This document shows, one piece after another, positions 1 through 8,453 of a DNA stretch of 64,000 nucleotides (its first letter is position 1; every line of letters starts with the position of its first letter). The stretch spans positions 263,273-327,272 of the forward strand of contig NZ_LMRT01000016.1 of the NCBI RefSeq assembly GCF_001426225.1, read 5' to 3'. The DNA is from Allobosea sp. Leaf344 (GTDB taxonomy: Bacteria > Pseudomonadota > Alphaproteobacteria > Rhizobiales > Beijerinckiaceae). Under the pieces are notes generated by a model. The model ran no database searches and had not been told where the DNA came from. It saw only the letters and a list, made by a program, of their open reading frames with translations. The position numbers were made by a program, and so were the translations under genes.

Positions 1-121
1 AGACCACCTGGGCCATCAGCGGCAGGGAGAGCAGGCCGAGCCCGGAGAAACCGCCCTTCGACAGGCCCATCAGGATGACGGCCGGCACCATGGCGGCGAA
101 GAAGGCGGGGTCGAGCAGCAT
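1..121 (-). CDS. TauE/SafE-family permease, N-terminal fragment
   Basis: This is the first 40 codons of a membrane protein read leftwards; the rest lies outside the window. The start is the ATG at 121-119. The translated N-terminus is hydrophobic and contains VILMGLSKGGFSGLG, which matches the first helix of the TauE/SafE (TSUP) family of putative sulfite or organosulfonate exporters, where a SKGGF-like turn near residue 20 is typical. There is no clear Shine-Dalgarno sequence upstream. It diverges from the propionate-CoA ligase gene with about 175 bases between them. Substrate cannot be told from this fragment. A second member of the family lies at 34500-35312. Confidence 0.7.
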   Translation of the reverse strand, partial: MLLDPAFFAAMVPAVILMGLSKGGFSGLGLLSLPLMAQVV

Positions 122-297
122 GGGGAGGGGAGGGGTCCGGTGAATCGCCGAGGATTGCGCCAGATCACCGTCGCATCTGCCGGGCCGGGCTAGAAAGCTC
201 TCTGGCGCAACAGGGCCATGTGCGAAAGTCTGTCTCGACGCAGGGGCCGGCCTCTGTGATGGGAAACGCGACACAAGACGCAAAGGGGGCATGCGCG

Positions 298-2208
298 ATG
301 ACCGGACAGGGAGCCTATGAGCAGGCCTATGCGCGCTGGCAGGCCGATCCGCTCGGTTTCTGGGCCGAGGCGGCCCGGGCGGTCGACTGGATCAAGCCGC
401 CGCAGCGGATCTTCGACGAGAGCCAGGGCGCCTATGGCCGCTGGTTCCCCGATGCCAGCTGCAACACCTGCTTCAACGCGCTGGACCGCCATGTCCGGGA
501 CGGGCGGGGCGCGCAGCCGGCGCTGATCCATGACAGCCCCGTGACCGGCACCAAGACCGTCTACAGCTATGCCGAGATGCTGGAGGAGGTGGCGACGCTG
601 GCTTCGGTGCTGGTCGAGCTCGGCGTCGCCAAGGGGGACCGCGTCATCATCTACATGCCGATGATCCCCGAAGCGGCCTTCGCGATGCTGGCCTGCGCCC
701 GGATCGGCGCGATCCATTCGGTCGTCTTCGGCGGTTTCGCGGCCAAGGAGCTGGCGACGCGGATCGACGACGCCGCGCCGCGGGCGATCCTGACCGCGTC
801 CTGCGGGATCGAGCCGTCGCGCGTCGTCGCCTATAAGCCGCTGCTCGACGAGGCGATCGCCCTGTCGCACCACGAGCCGGAGGCCTGCCTGGTTCTGCAG
901 CGCCCCCAGGCCGACGCTTCCATGCACGTCACCCGCGACAAGAGCTGGCGCGCCATGGTCGCGGCGGCCAAGGCCGCGGGGCGCAGGGAGGATTGCGTCG
1001 AGGTCGCCGCCACCGACCCGCTCTATGTGCTCTACACCTCCGGCACCACCGGCCGGCCGAAGGGCGTGGTGCGCGACAATGGCGGCCATATGGTCAACCT
1101 GCTCTGGACCATGACGAATCTCTACGACGTCAAGCCGGGGGAGGTGATGTTCACGGCCTCCGATGTCGGCTGGGTGGTCGGCCACAGCTACATCGTCTAC
1201 GGGCCGCTGCTGCAGGGGGCGACCACCATCCTCTATGAGGGCAAGCCGGTCGGCACGCCCGATCCCGGCGCCTTCTGGCGGGTGATCGCCGAGCATAAGG
1301 CGGTGGCGCTGTTCACGGCCCCGACCGCGTTCCGCGCCATCCGCAAGGAGGATCCGCAGGCGCGGCACCTCGCCGATTACGACCTCTCCCGCTTCCGCGC
1401 GCTGTTCCTGGCCGGAGAACGCGCCGATCCCGACACGTTGCTCTGGGCCGAGCAGGTGCTGAAGGTGCCGGTCATCGACCATTGGTGGCAGACCGAGACC
1501 GGCAGCTGCATCGTCGGCAATCCGCTGGGGCTCGAGCTGCTGCCGGTCAAGCCGGGTTCGCCGACCGTGCCGCTGCCGGGCTACCGGGTGGAATGTCTGG
1601 ACGAGGGCGGGCGGCCGGTGCCGGCGGGCACGATGGGTGCGATCGTGGTCAAGCTGCCGCTGCCGCCCTGCGCGCTGCCGACCTTGTGGGAGGCCGATGA
1701 GCGGTTTCGCGAAAGCTACCTCGCCACCTATCCCGGCTATTACAACACCTCGGACGCCGGCTATATCGACGAGGACGGCTATGTCTTCATCATGGGGCGC
1801 ACCGACGACATCATCAATGTCGCCGGCCACCGCCTGTCGACGGGCGGGATGGAGGAGGTGCTGGCGTCGCACCCGGCCGTGGCGGAATGCGCCGTGGTCG
1901 GCATCAGGGACGCGCTGAAGGGCGAGCAGCCCTGCGGTTTCGTGGTGCTGAAGCACGGCGTCAGCGAGACGCCGGCGCAGATCGAGAAGGAGCTGGTGGC
2001 GCTGGTGCGCGACAAGATCGGCCCCGTCGCCGCCTTCAAGCTGGCCCTGACGGTCAACCGCCTGCCGAAGACCCGCTCCGGCAAGATCCTGCGCGCGACG
2101 ATGAAGAAGATCGCCGATGGCGAGGATTATGCGATGCCGGCGACGATCGAGGATGCCAGCGTGCTGGGCGAGATCGGCGAGGCGCTGCGGGGCAGGGGCA
2201 TCGGCTAG
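298..2208 (+). CDS. prpE: Propionate--CoA ligase (propionyl-CoA synthetase)
   Basis: Cytoplasmic acyl-CoA synthetase of the ANL superfamily that activates propionate (and probably acetate) with ATP and CoA. The 636-residue length is normal for PrpE. The AMP-binding motif YTSGTTGRPKG begins at residue 246 and is followed by VVRDNGGH, a sequence typical of PrpE rather than Acs. The C-terminal SGKILR places the catalytic, acetylation-prone lysine at 596. The ATG at 298 was chosen over in-frame codons upstream because AAAGGGGG sits 8 bases before it. Acetyl-CoA synthetase is the main alternative, but the NGGH signature favours PrpE. It stands alone between a divergent permease and a convergent regulator, with no methylcitrate genes beside it. 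Confidence 0.9.
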   Translation: MTGQGAYEQAYARWQADPLGFWAEAARAVDWIKPPQRIFDESQGAYGRWFPDASCNTCFNALDRHVRDGRGAQPALIHDSPVTGTKTVYSYAEMLEEVATLASVLVELGVAKGDRVIIYMPMIPEAAFAMLACARIGAIHSVVFGGFAAKELATRIDDAAPRAILTASCGIEPSRVVAYKPLLDEAIALSHHEPEACLVLQRPQADASMHVTRDKSWRAMVAAAKAAGRREDCVEVAATDPLYVLYTSGTTGRPKGVVRDNGGHMVNLLWTMTNLYDVKPGEVMFTASDVGWVVGHSYIVYGPLLQGATTILYEGKPVGTPDPGAFWRVIAEHKAVALFTAPTAFRAIRKEDPQARHLADYDLSRFRALFLAGERADPDTLLWAEQVLKVPVIDHWWQTETGSCIVGNPLGLELLPVKPGSPTVPLPGYRVECLDEGGRPVPAGTMGAIVVKLPLPPCALPTLWEADERFRESYLATYPGYYNTSDAGYIDEDGYVFIMGRTDDIINVAGHRLSTGGMEEVLASHPAVAECAVVGIRDALKGEQPCGFVVLKHGVSETPAQIEKELVALVRDKIGPVAAFKLALTVNRLPKTRSGKILRATMKKIADGEDYAMPATIEDASVLGEIGEALRGRGIG

Positions 2209-2315
2209 GCCGGACCCGCGGCTCCTGCGGGTCCCGGGCGCCAAGACGCCGTTTCATGACAGGCGCAAGGCCATCGCCCGACGGCGATGGCTGCGCGTAT
2301 GGATAGAGCCGCCGC

Positions 2316-3044
2316 TCAATCCTCGTCGTCTTCGTCCACCGGGCGCTTGAGCTGCTTCAGCTTGGCGAAGACGGAATCGACGTCGATCGCAGCCTCTTCC
2401 TCGCGCTTGGGCTTGCTCATATCGGCGAAGGTCTGGCTCAGCGCCGGGGCTGCGACCGGGGCCGTCGTCTCTTCCGCCGGCAGCAGGGTCGAGCCGACCT
2501 CGGCCAGAGCGGCGGGGCGATCCTTGGCGGCGCGGCCGACCTCGAGGTCGAGGTCGATCTGCGAGCAGAGGCCGAGGCTGACGGGGTCGATCGGCGTCAG
2601 CGTCTGGGCGTTCCAATGCGTGCGGTCGCGGATCTGCGCGATGGTCGACTTCGTCGTCCCGATCAGGCGGATGATCTGCGCGTCCTTCAGCTCGGGATGG
2701 TTGCGCAGCAGCCAGAGGATCGCGTTCGGCCGGTCCTGGCGCTTGGAGACCGGGGTGTAGCGCGGGCCCTTGGCCTTCTTGATCTCGGGGACCTTGACCT
2801 TGCGCTCGGCGAGCTTGAGGTGATGGGCCGGGTTCTTGGCGGCGCGCTCCAGCTCCTCGCGGGTCAGCTGGCCGGAGGTGATCGGATCGAGCCCCTTGAT
2901 GCCGGCGGCGACTTCGCCATCGGCGATGCCGCGCACCTCCAGCGGATGGAGTTTGCAGAATTCGGCGATCTGCTCGAAGGTCAGGGAGGTGTTCTCGACC
3001 AGCCAGACCGCGGTGGCCTTCGGCATCAGCGGGGGTTGTGACAC
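2316..3044 (-). CDS. trcR: Cell-cycle transcriptional regulator TrcR (DUF1013 family)
   Basis: A 242-residue cytoplasmic protein of the alphaproteobacterial DUF1013/TrcR family. The N-terminal region (LMPKATAVWLVENTSLTFEQ...) and the helix-turn-helix-like stretch around residues 115-140 (AQIIRLIGTTKSTIAQIRDR) are characteristic. The C-terminus is acidic and ends DEDDED. The GTG at 3044 is taken as the start because GGAG lies 8 bases upstream and family members begin a few residues before MPKATAV; an ATG 18 codons upstream lacks this support. TrcR-type proteins are described as transcription regulators linked to cell-cycle control in alphaproteobacteria. A good promoter candidate lies at 3169-3197 on the same strand. 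Confidence 0.88.
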   Translation of the reverse strand: MSQPPLMPKATAVWLVENTSLTFEQIAEFCKLHPLEVRGIADGEVAAGIKGLDPITSGQLTREELERAAKNPAHHLKLAERKVKVPEIKKAKGPRYTPVSKRQDRPNAILWLLRNHPELKDAQIIRLIGTTKSTIAQIRDRTHWNAQTLTPIDPVSLGLCSQIDLDLEVGRAAKDRPAALAEVGSTLLPAEETTAPVAAPALSQTFADMSKPKREEEAAIDVDSVFAKLKQLKRPVDEDDED

Positions 3045-3168
3045 GGGACAGTCTCCAGGATCTCGACGAAGCCGCCGGCAGCGATGCGGCGCGGACAAAG
3101 GCTCTCATGCGCAGACCGGCCTCCCCGGCCGGCCATCCAAATCATCGACGATGAACAGGATGACCGGC

Positions 3169-3197
3169 CTTATAGGCAAAGCCGTGGCGTCTGTCCA
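3169..3197 (-). promoter_or_regulatory. Candidate housekeeping promoter of trcR
   Basis: On the minus strand, TGGACA (3197-3192) is followed after exactly 17 bases by TATAAG (3174-3169). Each hexamer has five of six bases of the TTGACA/TATAAT consensus. Transcription would start near 3162, giving a leader of about 115 bases before the trcR GTG. It is inferred from sequence only. Confidence 0.5.
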
Positions 3198-3243
3198 TGA
3201 CAAGCACGGGCTCACACCGGCTGCGATGCGCTCCGCCGCGGCC

Positions 3244-3786
3244 CTAGCCGACGCGCTGCTGCAGATGGCGGATCAGCGCCAGCGCCTCCGGTGGCGGGCG
3301 GCGTTCGATCCGGCGATAGACCCGGCAATCATCGGTGCGGAACACCATGCCGTTGTCGACGAGCTCGCGCCGCATCAGCGCGGGATCGCCGAAGCGCAGC
3401 CTGGCGTCGAGCAGGCGGCTGATCTCCCGCTCGCCGAAGGTTTCGGCGGCGGGGATGGCCGACCACAGCACCCAGAGGCACAGAGTTCTCTGCCAGGGCC
3501 GCGACGGCCAGCGCTCCAGCCGGCCCTCGGCATCGAAATGTCGCGCCGTGCGCAGGATGCGCAGATGGTCGATCGCGGCGGGTGGGGCGGCCGGCGCCGC
3601 GAGCCGCTCGCGCGCCTCGCTCTGGGCGCGCAGATGCTGGTAGTTGCGGTGGCCGGCGGCGCGGGCCAGCAGGTTCAGCATCTCGACATGGCCGGGCGGT
3701 GCGAGCCGGCCGGACAGCGCCTCGCGCAGCGAGCGGGCCAGTGCCGACAGATCGTCGGCGGCGAAGGGTATGGGGGTTCGCGACAT
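3244..3786 (-). CDS. DUF2087 domain protein
   Basis: A 180-residue soluble protein. The C-terminal half (about residues 80-178) has the DUF2087 pattern: a basic, Trp-rich start (WPSRPWQR), FGEREISRLLDARL, then ALMRRELVDNGMVFR and YRRIERRPP, which looks like a compact winged-helix fold of the kind found fused to ArsR-type or other regulatory domains. The N-terminal half (LARSLREAL...MLNLLARAAGHRNYQHLRA) resembles the short helical domain found in proteins annotated as glyoxalase-superfamily related. No catalytic residues are visible. A DNA-binding or toxin-antitoxin-like role is possible but not shown. It stands alone, downstream of the quinone oxidoreductase on the same strand with about 200 empty bases between. 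Confidence 0.7.
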   Translation of the reverse strand: MSRTPIPFAADDLSALARSLREALSGRLAPPGHVEMLNLLARAAGHRNYQHLRAQSEARERLAAPAAPPAAIDHLRILRTARHFDAEGRLERWPSRPWQRTLCLWVLWSAIPAAETFGEREISRLLDARLRFGDPALMRRELVDNGMVFRTDDCRVYRRIERRPPPEALALIRHLQQRVG

Positions 3787-3992
3787 CTCTCATCCTCGAT
3801 GATGGCCGCTCCCGCAGGGGAGTGTCGGGGTCACCGTCTTGCGACTCGGCCGGACAAGTCGTCGGCGAGGCGGGGATGAGCAGGTTTAGCTTCCCTCGCG
3901 GGATCGGTGACGCCTGGGTGAACTGCGGACCCTGGATGCTGCGCTTCTAGACCGTGGACAGCCCCGCGATCAAGCCTCCCGCGGCACCGCCC

Positions 3993-5012
3993 TCAGCCCC
4001 CGGTCGTCAGCACGATCTTGCCGATATGCGCGTTGCTCTCCATCAGCGCATGGGCGGCGGCGGCTTCGGCGAGGGGAAAGGTCTTGAACATCACCGGCTT
4101 GCAGCGGCCCGCGGCTATCAGCGGCCAGACCCGGGTTTGCAGCTCGGCGGCGATCGCCGCCTTCTCGGCGATGCTGCGCGGGCGCAAGGTCGAGCCGGTA
4201 TGGGTCAGCCGCTTCATCATCAGGCGGCGGAAATCGACCTCCGCCTTGGGCCCGTTCAGGAAGGCGATCTGGACGATGCGGCCGCTCTCGGCGGCGGCGT
4301 CGTAATTGCGGCTGATATAGTCGCCGCCGACCATGTCGAGGATCAGGTCGACGCCGCGCCCGCCCGTGGCCGCCTTTGCCGCCGCGACGAAATCCTCCTC
4401 GCGGTAATTGATCGCGTGGTCGGCGCCGAGATTGCGGCAGGCGAGGCATTTCTCGGCCGAGCCGGCGGTCGCGATCACGGTCGCGCCGAACGCCTTGGCG
4501 AGCTGGATGGCGGTGGTGCCGATGCCGGACGTCCCGCCATGGACCATGAAGCTCTCGCCGGCCTGCAGGCGCCCGCGCTGGAAGACATTGGTCCACACGG
4601 TGAAATAGGTCTCGGGAATGGCCGCCGCCTCGATGAGGGTCAGCCCGGCGGGGACGGGCAGGGCGTTGCTTTCATGGACGACCGCATAGTCCGCATAGCC
4701 GCCGCCCGCGACGAGCCCGCACAGCGTGTCGCCGCGGGCGAAGCGGGTCGCGCCTTCGCCCAGCGCGACGACCGTGCCGGCGATTTCGAGGCCGGGAATG
4801 TCGGAGGCGCCCGGCGGCGGGGCGTAGCCGCCCATGCGCTGCAGCACGTCGGGGCGGTTGACCCCGGCGGCGGCGACCTTGACCAGAAGCTCGCCCGGTC
4901 CCGGCTGCGGCATCGGCCGCGTCTGCAGCCGCAGCACCTCGGGGCCGCCCGGCGCGTCGAAGCCGATGGCGGAGATGCTCCGGGGTCGATCCGTCTCGAA
5001 CGCAGTCGTCAT
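3993..5012 (-). CDS. NAD(P)H quinone oxidoreductase, zinc-independent MDR (PIG3-like)
   Basis: A 339-residue medium-chain dehydrogenase/reductase without the zinc-binding cysteines of alcohol dehydrogenases, as in quinone oxidoreductases. GVNRPDVLQRMGGYAPPPGASDIPGLEIAG near the N-terminus and the Rossmann stretch VHGGTSGIGTTAIQLAKAFGA are the signature of the PIG3/quinone reductase subgroup, which reduces quinones with NADPH in the cytoplasm. The start is uncertain between ATGs at 5012 and 5024; AAGGA lies 11 bases before the first choice. It diverges from the DUF1192 gene, 75 bases away, so the two may share a promoter region. The physiological substrate is unknown. Confidence 0.87.
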   Translation of the reverse strand: MTTAFETDRPRSISAIGFDAPGGPEVLRLQTRPMPQPGPGELLVKVAAAGVNRPDVLQRMGGYAPPPGASDIPGLEIAGTVVALGEGATRFARGDTLCGLVAGGGYADYAVVHESNALPVPAGLTLIEAAAIPETYFTVWTNVFQRGRLQAGESFMVHGGTSGIGTTAIQLAKAFGATVIATAGSAEKCLACRNLGADHAINYREEDFVAAAKAATGGRGVDLILDMVGGDYISRNYDAAAESGRIVQIAFLNGPKAEVDFRRLMMKRLTHTGSTLRPRSIAEKAAIAAELQTRVWPLIAAGRCKPVMFKTFPLAEAAAAHALMESNAHIGKIVLTTGG

Positions 5013-5087
5013 GGGGCTCGTCATCCTTGATCGCACGGCTCAGGGGATTAGGCTGCCGGCCAACCGAATGGTGAATGTGAGGCAGAC

Positions 5088-5288
5088 ATGTCGATCTTTC
5101 CAGAGGAAGACCGCCCGAAACCGCAGCGCGTGCACGAGATCGGGCAGGACCTGTCGATGCTCTCGCTGGCGGAGATCGATCTGCGGATCGAGGCGCTGCA
5201 GCAGGAGATCAGGCGATTGGAGCAGGCCCGGACCACCAAGGCGGCCTCGCGCTCGGCCGCCGATTCTTTTTTCAGGAAACCCGGCTGA
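5088..5288 (+). CDS. DUF1192 family small protein
   Basis: A 66-residue cytoplasmic protein. The conserved block LSLAEIDLRIEALQQEIRRLEQA forms a short amphipathic helix, and the protein ends with the family-typical ADSFFRKPG-like tail. DUF1192 proteins are common in Rhizobiales and have no known function. A GAGG sequence lies 7 bases before the ATG. Its neighbours are a divergent quinone reductase and, downstream, a candidate small RNA followed by rcdA. In many relatives DUF1192 and rcdA (DUF1465) lie close together, which supports the call. Confidence 0.88.
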   Translation: MSIFPEEDRPKPQRVHEIGQDLSMLSLAEIDLRIEALQQEIRRLEQARTTKAASRSAADSFFRKPG

Positions 5289-5340
5289 TCGTTCGCGAGT
5301 GACCCTGCGGCATTAACCGGCCCTTAACGATTCCAAAGTA

Positions 5341-5443
5341 TGAATCGCATCATCCAGTTTGTCTGGATGTCGAGTGGCTCCTGCCCACTCTGTTTGACGC
5401 CTCCCTGTTGACCTTCGAGCCGCCTCCGGGCGGCTCTTTTTTT
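5341..5443 (+). ncRNA. Candidate trans-acting small RNA with three hairpins
   Basis: No gene covers 5289-5651, yet the stretch is highly structured. Hairpin 1 is CATCCAG/CTGGATG (5351-5357 with 5363-5369, loop TTTGT). Hairpin 2 is GAGTGG/CCACTC (5372-5377 with 5385-5390) with the loop CTCCTGC, which contains an anti-Shine-Dalgarno core. An unpaired segment 5391-5416 holds a second pyrimidine motif, CCTCCC at 5400-5405. Hairpin 3 is a strong intrinsic terminator at 5417-5443. This layout is that of alphaproteobacterial regulatory RNAs that pair with ribosome-binding sites. The 5' end and promoter are not clear, and I cannot assign a known family. It could also be the 3' end of the DUF1192 transcript or a leader of rcdA. 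Confidence 0.55.
5417..5443 (+). terminator. Intrinsic terminator
   Basis: GAGCCGCC (5417-5424) pairs perfectly with GGCGGCTC (5429-5436) over a TCCG loop and is followed by seven T residues (5437-5443). It ends either the DUF1192 transcript or the candidate small RNA, and it sits 208 bases before rcdA, so rcdA needs its own promoter. Confidence 0.88.
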
Positions 5444-5651
5444 GGTCCGGGGACCGGTCGACAGCCGGGCATCATCGCCGCGCAGGCCGGCCGCCGCCGT
5501 GCTTTCGCCACATCGATGTATCCCCGTTAAGGTTAACGCGATCTTACCAGCGCGGGCGCGAGGCATCGGCGCTATCCTTGCGACAGGGCGATACGGAAAG
5601 CCGCAGCGTGCCAGGGCCGCGCGGGACTGTATCGAAGAGGGATTCGTGCAA

Positions 5652-6182
5652 ATGAACGATGCGCTGATGCTGGACGCGCGGGACGGCGAGGGAGCGATCT
5701 CCTTCGCCCGCAGCTTCGTCAAATCCGACGCCTTCATGCTGCTGTTCCGCGAGGGCATGGCGCTGGTGGAGCAGACCGCCAATTATCTCGACAGCGAAGG
5801 CCGCGCGGATTCGGCGGCTCTGCCCCGGCCGGCTGCGCTGAATTACGCCACAGAGAGCATGCGGCTGACGACGCGGCTGATGCAGATCGCCTCCTGGCTG
5901 CTGGTGCAACGCGCGGTCGCCGAAGGCGAAATGACGGTGGAGCAGGCCCAGGCCGAGAACGGCAAGATGCGGGTCGGCGAGGCCATGGTCGGTCTGGCGC
6001 CGGAGGAGGCCGAGGCGCTGCCGCAGGGGCTGCGCGAGCTGATGGCGCATTCGCTGCGCCTGCAGGACCGGATCCGGCATCTGGAGAAGCTGATGTCGGG
6101 CGCCGATGCGCCGGTCGAGCCCGCCAATCCGGTGCAGGATCAGCTTGCGAGCCTGCAGGCCAGGCTCGGGCTGGCGCGCTGA
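5652..6182 (+). CDS. rcdA: Protease adaptor RcdA (DUF1465)
   Basis: A 176-residue protein matching RcdA, the ClpXP adaptor that helps deliver CtrA and other substrates for degradation in Caulobacter. The central block FREGMALVEQTANYLDSEGR, followed by ALNYATESMRLTTRLMQIASWLLVQRAVAEGEMT, is very close to what is known of the family, and the tail VQDQLASLQARLGLAR is the short conserved C-terminal motif. The ATG at 5652 has AGAGGG 10 bases upstream; a GTG six bases earlier is a possible alternative start. It converges on rpmE across a symmetrical terminator. Together with trcR and zapA it belongs to the cell-cycle set in this window. Confidence 0.9.
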   Translation: MNDALMLDARDGEGAISFARSFVKSDAFMLLFREGMALVEQTANYLDSEGRADSAALPRPAALNYATESMRLTTRLMQIASWLLVQRAVAEGEMTVEQAQAENGKMRVGEAMVGLAPEEAEALPQGLRELMAHSLRLQDRIRHLEKLMSGADAPVEPANPVQDQLASLQARLGLAR

Positions 6183-6218
6183 CGCCGGGTTCGGCCGCGA
6201 CCGATCGCCGCTAAACGG

Positions 6219-6246
6219 AAACGCCCGGCCGCGAGGCCGGGCGTTT
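6219..6246. terminator. Bidirectional terminator between rcdA and rpmE
   Basis: AAACGCCCGGCC (6219-6230) pairs perfectly over 12 bases with GGCCGGGCGTTT (6235-6246) around a GCGA loop. The A and T ends give a short U-run in either direction, as expected between the convergent genes rcdA and rpmE. Confidence 0.8.
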
Positions 6247-6289
6247 GCGTTGATCTGGATCATGGGCGATCGCGGCGATCGCCGTCAGA

Positions 6290-6523
6290 TCACTTCTTGC
6301 CGAGGGCGCTGAGCGCACCGAAGCGCGAGTTGAAGCGCGAAACACGGCCGCCACGGTCCAGCAGCTGCTGCGAACCACCGGTCCAGGCAGGATGCGTCGA
6401 CGGGTCGATGTCGAGGTTGAGGGTGTCCCCCTCCTTGCCGAGCGTCGAACGGGTGAAGTATTCCGTGCCATTGGTCATGACGACCTTGATGGTGTGGTAG
6501 TCGGGATGGATGCCGGTCTTCAT
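6290..6523 (-). CDS. rpmE: 50S ribosomal protein L31
   Basis: A 77-residue ribosomal protein of the large subunit. [27 protein letters not shown] and the SHPAWTGG-type motif (here [17 protein letters not shown]) are diagnostic. It lacks the CxxC cysteines of zinc-binding L31, so it is the zinc-free (C-minus) form, as usual in Rhizobiales. AAGGAT precedes the ATG. It is divergent from the ABC exporter gene. In many relatives rpmE sits beside this exporter, which supports both calls. Confidence 0.95.
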   Translation of the reverse strand: MKTGIHPDYHTIKVVMTNGTEYFTRSTLGKEGDTLNLDIDPSTHPAWTGGSQQLLDRGGRVSRFNSRFGALSALGKK

Positions 6524-6668
6524 GGCGAAATCCTTAAGTCTCTAGTGGGCGCGGTCGTTCGCCAGGCGTTTCTGGCCGGCCCGTCGAAGAATTCGTATGA
6601 GCCTGTCTGTGAAGTCGCTGCCCATAGCGCAGCCGAGCCGACAGCGCAAGCATGACAGGACAGGCAGA

Positions 6669-8447
6669 GTGGCCGAAGCCGACAAGAACCCCGCCAGGAC
6701 CAGGCCGGATTTCAGCACCTTGCGCTCCTTCTGGCCCTATGCCGCGCGGCAGAAGGGGCGGATCGCACTGGCGCTGCTGGCGCTGCTGATCGCCTCGGGC
6801 GCGACCCTGACCCTGCCGCTGGCGGTGCGCCGGGTGATCGATGTCGGCTTCTCCGGCGGCGAGCAGCAGCTCGCCAACAGCTATTTCATGCTGCTGATCG
6901 GCGTCGTCGCCGTGCTGGCGCTGGCCAGTTCGGCGCGCTTCTATCTGGTGATGACGGTGGGCGAGCGCATCGTCTCCGATCTGCGCAGCGACGTCTTCCG
7001 CCATCTGACGCGGCTCGAGCCGGCCTTCTTCGATTCCAGCCGGGCCGGCGATCTCGTTTCCCGCCTGACCGCCGACACCACGCAGATCAAGTCGACCTTC
7101 GGCTCGACGGCCTCGATCGCGCTGCGCAACGCCATCATGACCATCGGCGCGCTGGGGCTGATGATCGCCACCAGCCCGCAGCTCTCGGCCATCGTCATCG
7201 GCGCCATCCCGCTGATCGTGGTGCCGCTGGTCCTGTCCGGGCGCTCCGTGCGCCGGCGCGCGCGGGCGGCGCAGGACAGGCTGGCCGATGCCTCCGCCTT
7301 CGCGGCGGAAGCCGTCGGCGCGATCCGGACCATGCAATCCTTCGGCGCCTCCCGCGAGACGGCCGAGCGCTTCGCATCGGTCTCGGACGAGGCCTATGGC
7401 GCCTCGCGCGCCGCCACGGCGTCGCGGGCGCTGCTCTCGGGCGTGGCGATCTTCCTGGTCAGCGCCAGCGTGGTCTGGGTGCTGTGGACCGGCGCGACCG
7501 AGGTGTTCGAGGGGCGGATGAGCGGCGGGCGGCTGTCGCAGTTCATCCTCTACGCCGTCCTCGCCTCCAGCTCGCTCGGCCAGCTGTCGGAGGTCTATAG
7601 CGAGATTTCCGCCGCGGCCGGTGCGGCCGGGCGTCTCGGCGAGATCCTGGCGACGCCGCCCGCCATCGCCGCGCCGCCGCATCCGCGGCCGATGCCGGAG
7701 CCGCCGCGCGGCGAGCTGGCCTTCGAGGCGGTGAGCTTCGCCTATCCCGGCCGCACGGGCTCGGCGCTGTCCTCGCTCAGCTTCGCCGTCCGTCCCGGCG
7801 AGCGGGTCGCGATCGTCGGCCCCTCCGGTGCGGGCAAGAGCACGGTGCTGCAGCTCGCGCTGCGCTTCTACGATCCGCAGGCGGGGCGGGTGCTGGTCGA
7901 CGGCGTCGCCGGGCCGGAGGTCGATCCCGAGGCCTGGCGCGCCCGCTTCGCACTGGTGCCGCAGGAGCCGACGGTCTTCGGCGTCTCGGTGCGGGACAAC
8001 ATCGCCTATGGCCGCCCCGGCGCCTCGTTGGCCGAGGTCGAGGAGGCGGCGAGGCTGGCGGCGGCGGAGGGCTTCATCAAGGCGCTGCCGCAGGGCTACG
8101 ACACGATCGTCGGGGAGAGGGGCGTGACGCTGTCCGGCGGGCAGCGGCAGCGCCTGGCGATCGCCCGCGCGGTGCTGAAGGATGCGCCGATCCTGCTGCT
8201 GGACGAGGCGACGAGCGCGCTCGATTCCGAGAGCGAGCGGGCGGTGCAGGATGCGCTCGACCGGCTGATGCGAGGGCGCACCACGCTGGTGGTGGCGCAC
8301 AGGCTGGCGACCATCCTCTCGGCGGACCGCATCCTGGTGATGGAGGATGGACGGGTGGTGGAGGAAGGTACGCATGCCGAGCTCAAGGCCAAGGGCGGCC
8401 TCTATGCAAGGCTGGCGGCGCTGCAATTCGCGCTGGAGGCGGCCTGA
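6669..8447 (+). CDS. ABC exporter, fused permease and ATPase (MsbA-related)
   Basis: A 592-residue half-transporter with an N-terminal six-helix ABC exporter domain (about residues 20-320) and a C-terminal ATPase. The Walker A motif GPSGAGKST begins at residue 384, the signature LSGGQRQ at 488, and the Walker B/D-loop LLLDEATSALDSES follows. It belongs to the MsbA-related subgroup that lies next to rpmE in many alphaproteobacteria; its substrate is unknown, perhaps a lipid or drug. The GTG at 6669 is preferred because AGGA lies 8 bases upstream. An ATG 24 codons earlier is in frame but has weaker support. The stop is six bases from the convergent GGDEF-EAL gene. Confidence 0.88.
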   Translation: MAEADKNPARTRPDFSTLRSFWPYAARQKGRIALALLALLIASGATLTLPLAVRRVIDVGFSGGEQQLANSYFMLLIGVVAVLALASSARFYLVMTVGERIVSDLRSDVFRHLTRLEPAFFDSSRAGDLVSRLTADTTQIKSTFGSTASIALRNAIMTIGALGLMIATSPQLSAIVIGAIPLIVVPLVLSGRSVRRRARAAQDRLADASAFAAEAVGAIRTMQSFGASRETAERFASVSDEAYGASRAATASRALLSGVAIFLVSASVVWVLWTGATEVFEGRMSGGRLSQFILYAVLASSSLGQLSEVYSEISAAAGAAGRLGEILATPPAIAAPPHPRPMPEPPRGELAFEAVSFAYPGRTGSALSSLSFAVRPGERVAIVGPSGAGKSTVLQLALRFYDPQAGRVLVDGVAGPEVDPEAWRARFALVPQEPTVFGVSVRDNIAYGRPGASLAEVEEAARLAAAEGFIKALPQGYDTIVGERGVTLSGGQRQRLAIARAVLKDAPILLLDEATSALDSESERAVQDALDRLMRGRTTLVVAHRLATILSADRILVMEDGRVVEEGTHAELKAKGGLYARLAALQFALEAA

Positions 8448-8453
8448 TCGCGG

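Noticed and set aside
190..2244. Long open frame antisense to prpE
   Set aside because: Composition is Arg/Ala/Gly/His-rich with no recognisable fold. It mirrors the codon pattern of prpE, a normal effect of high GC content.
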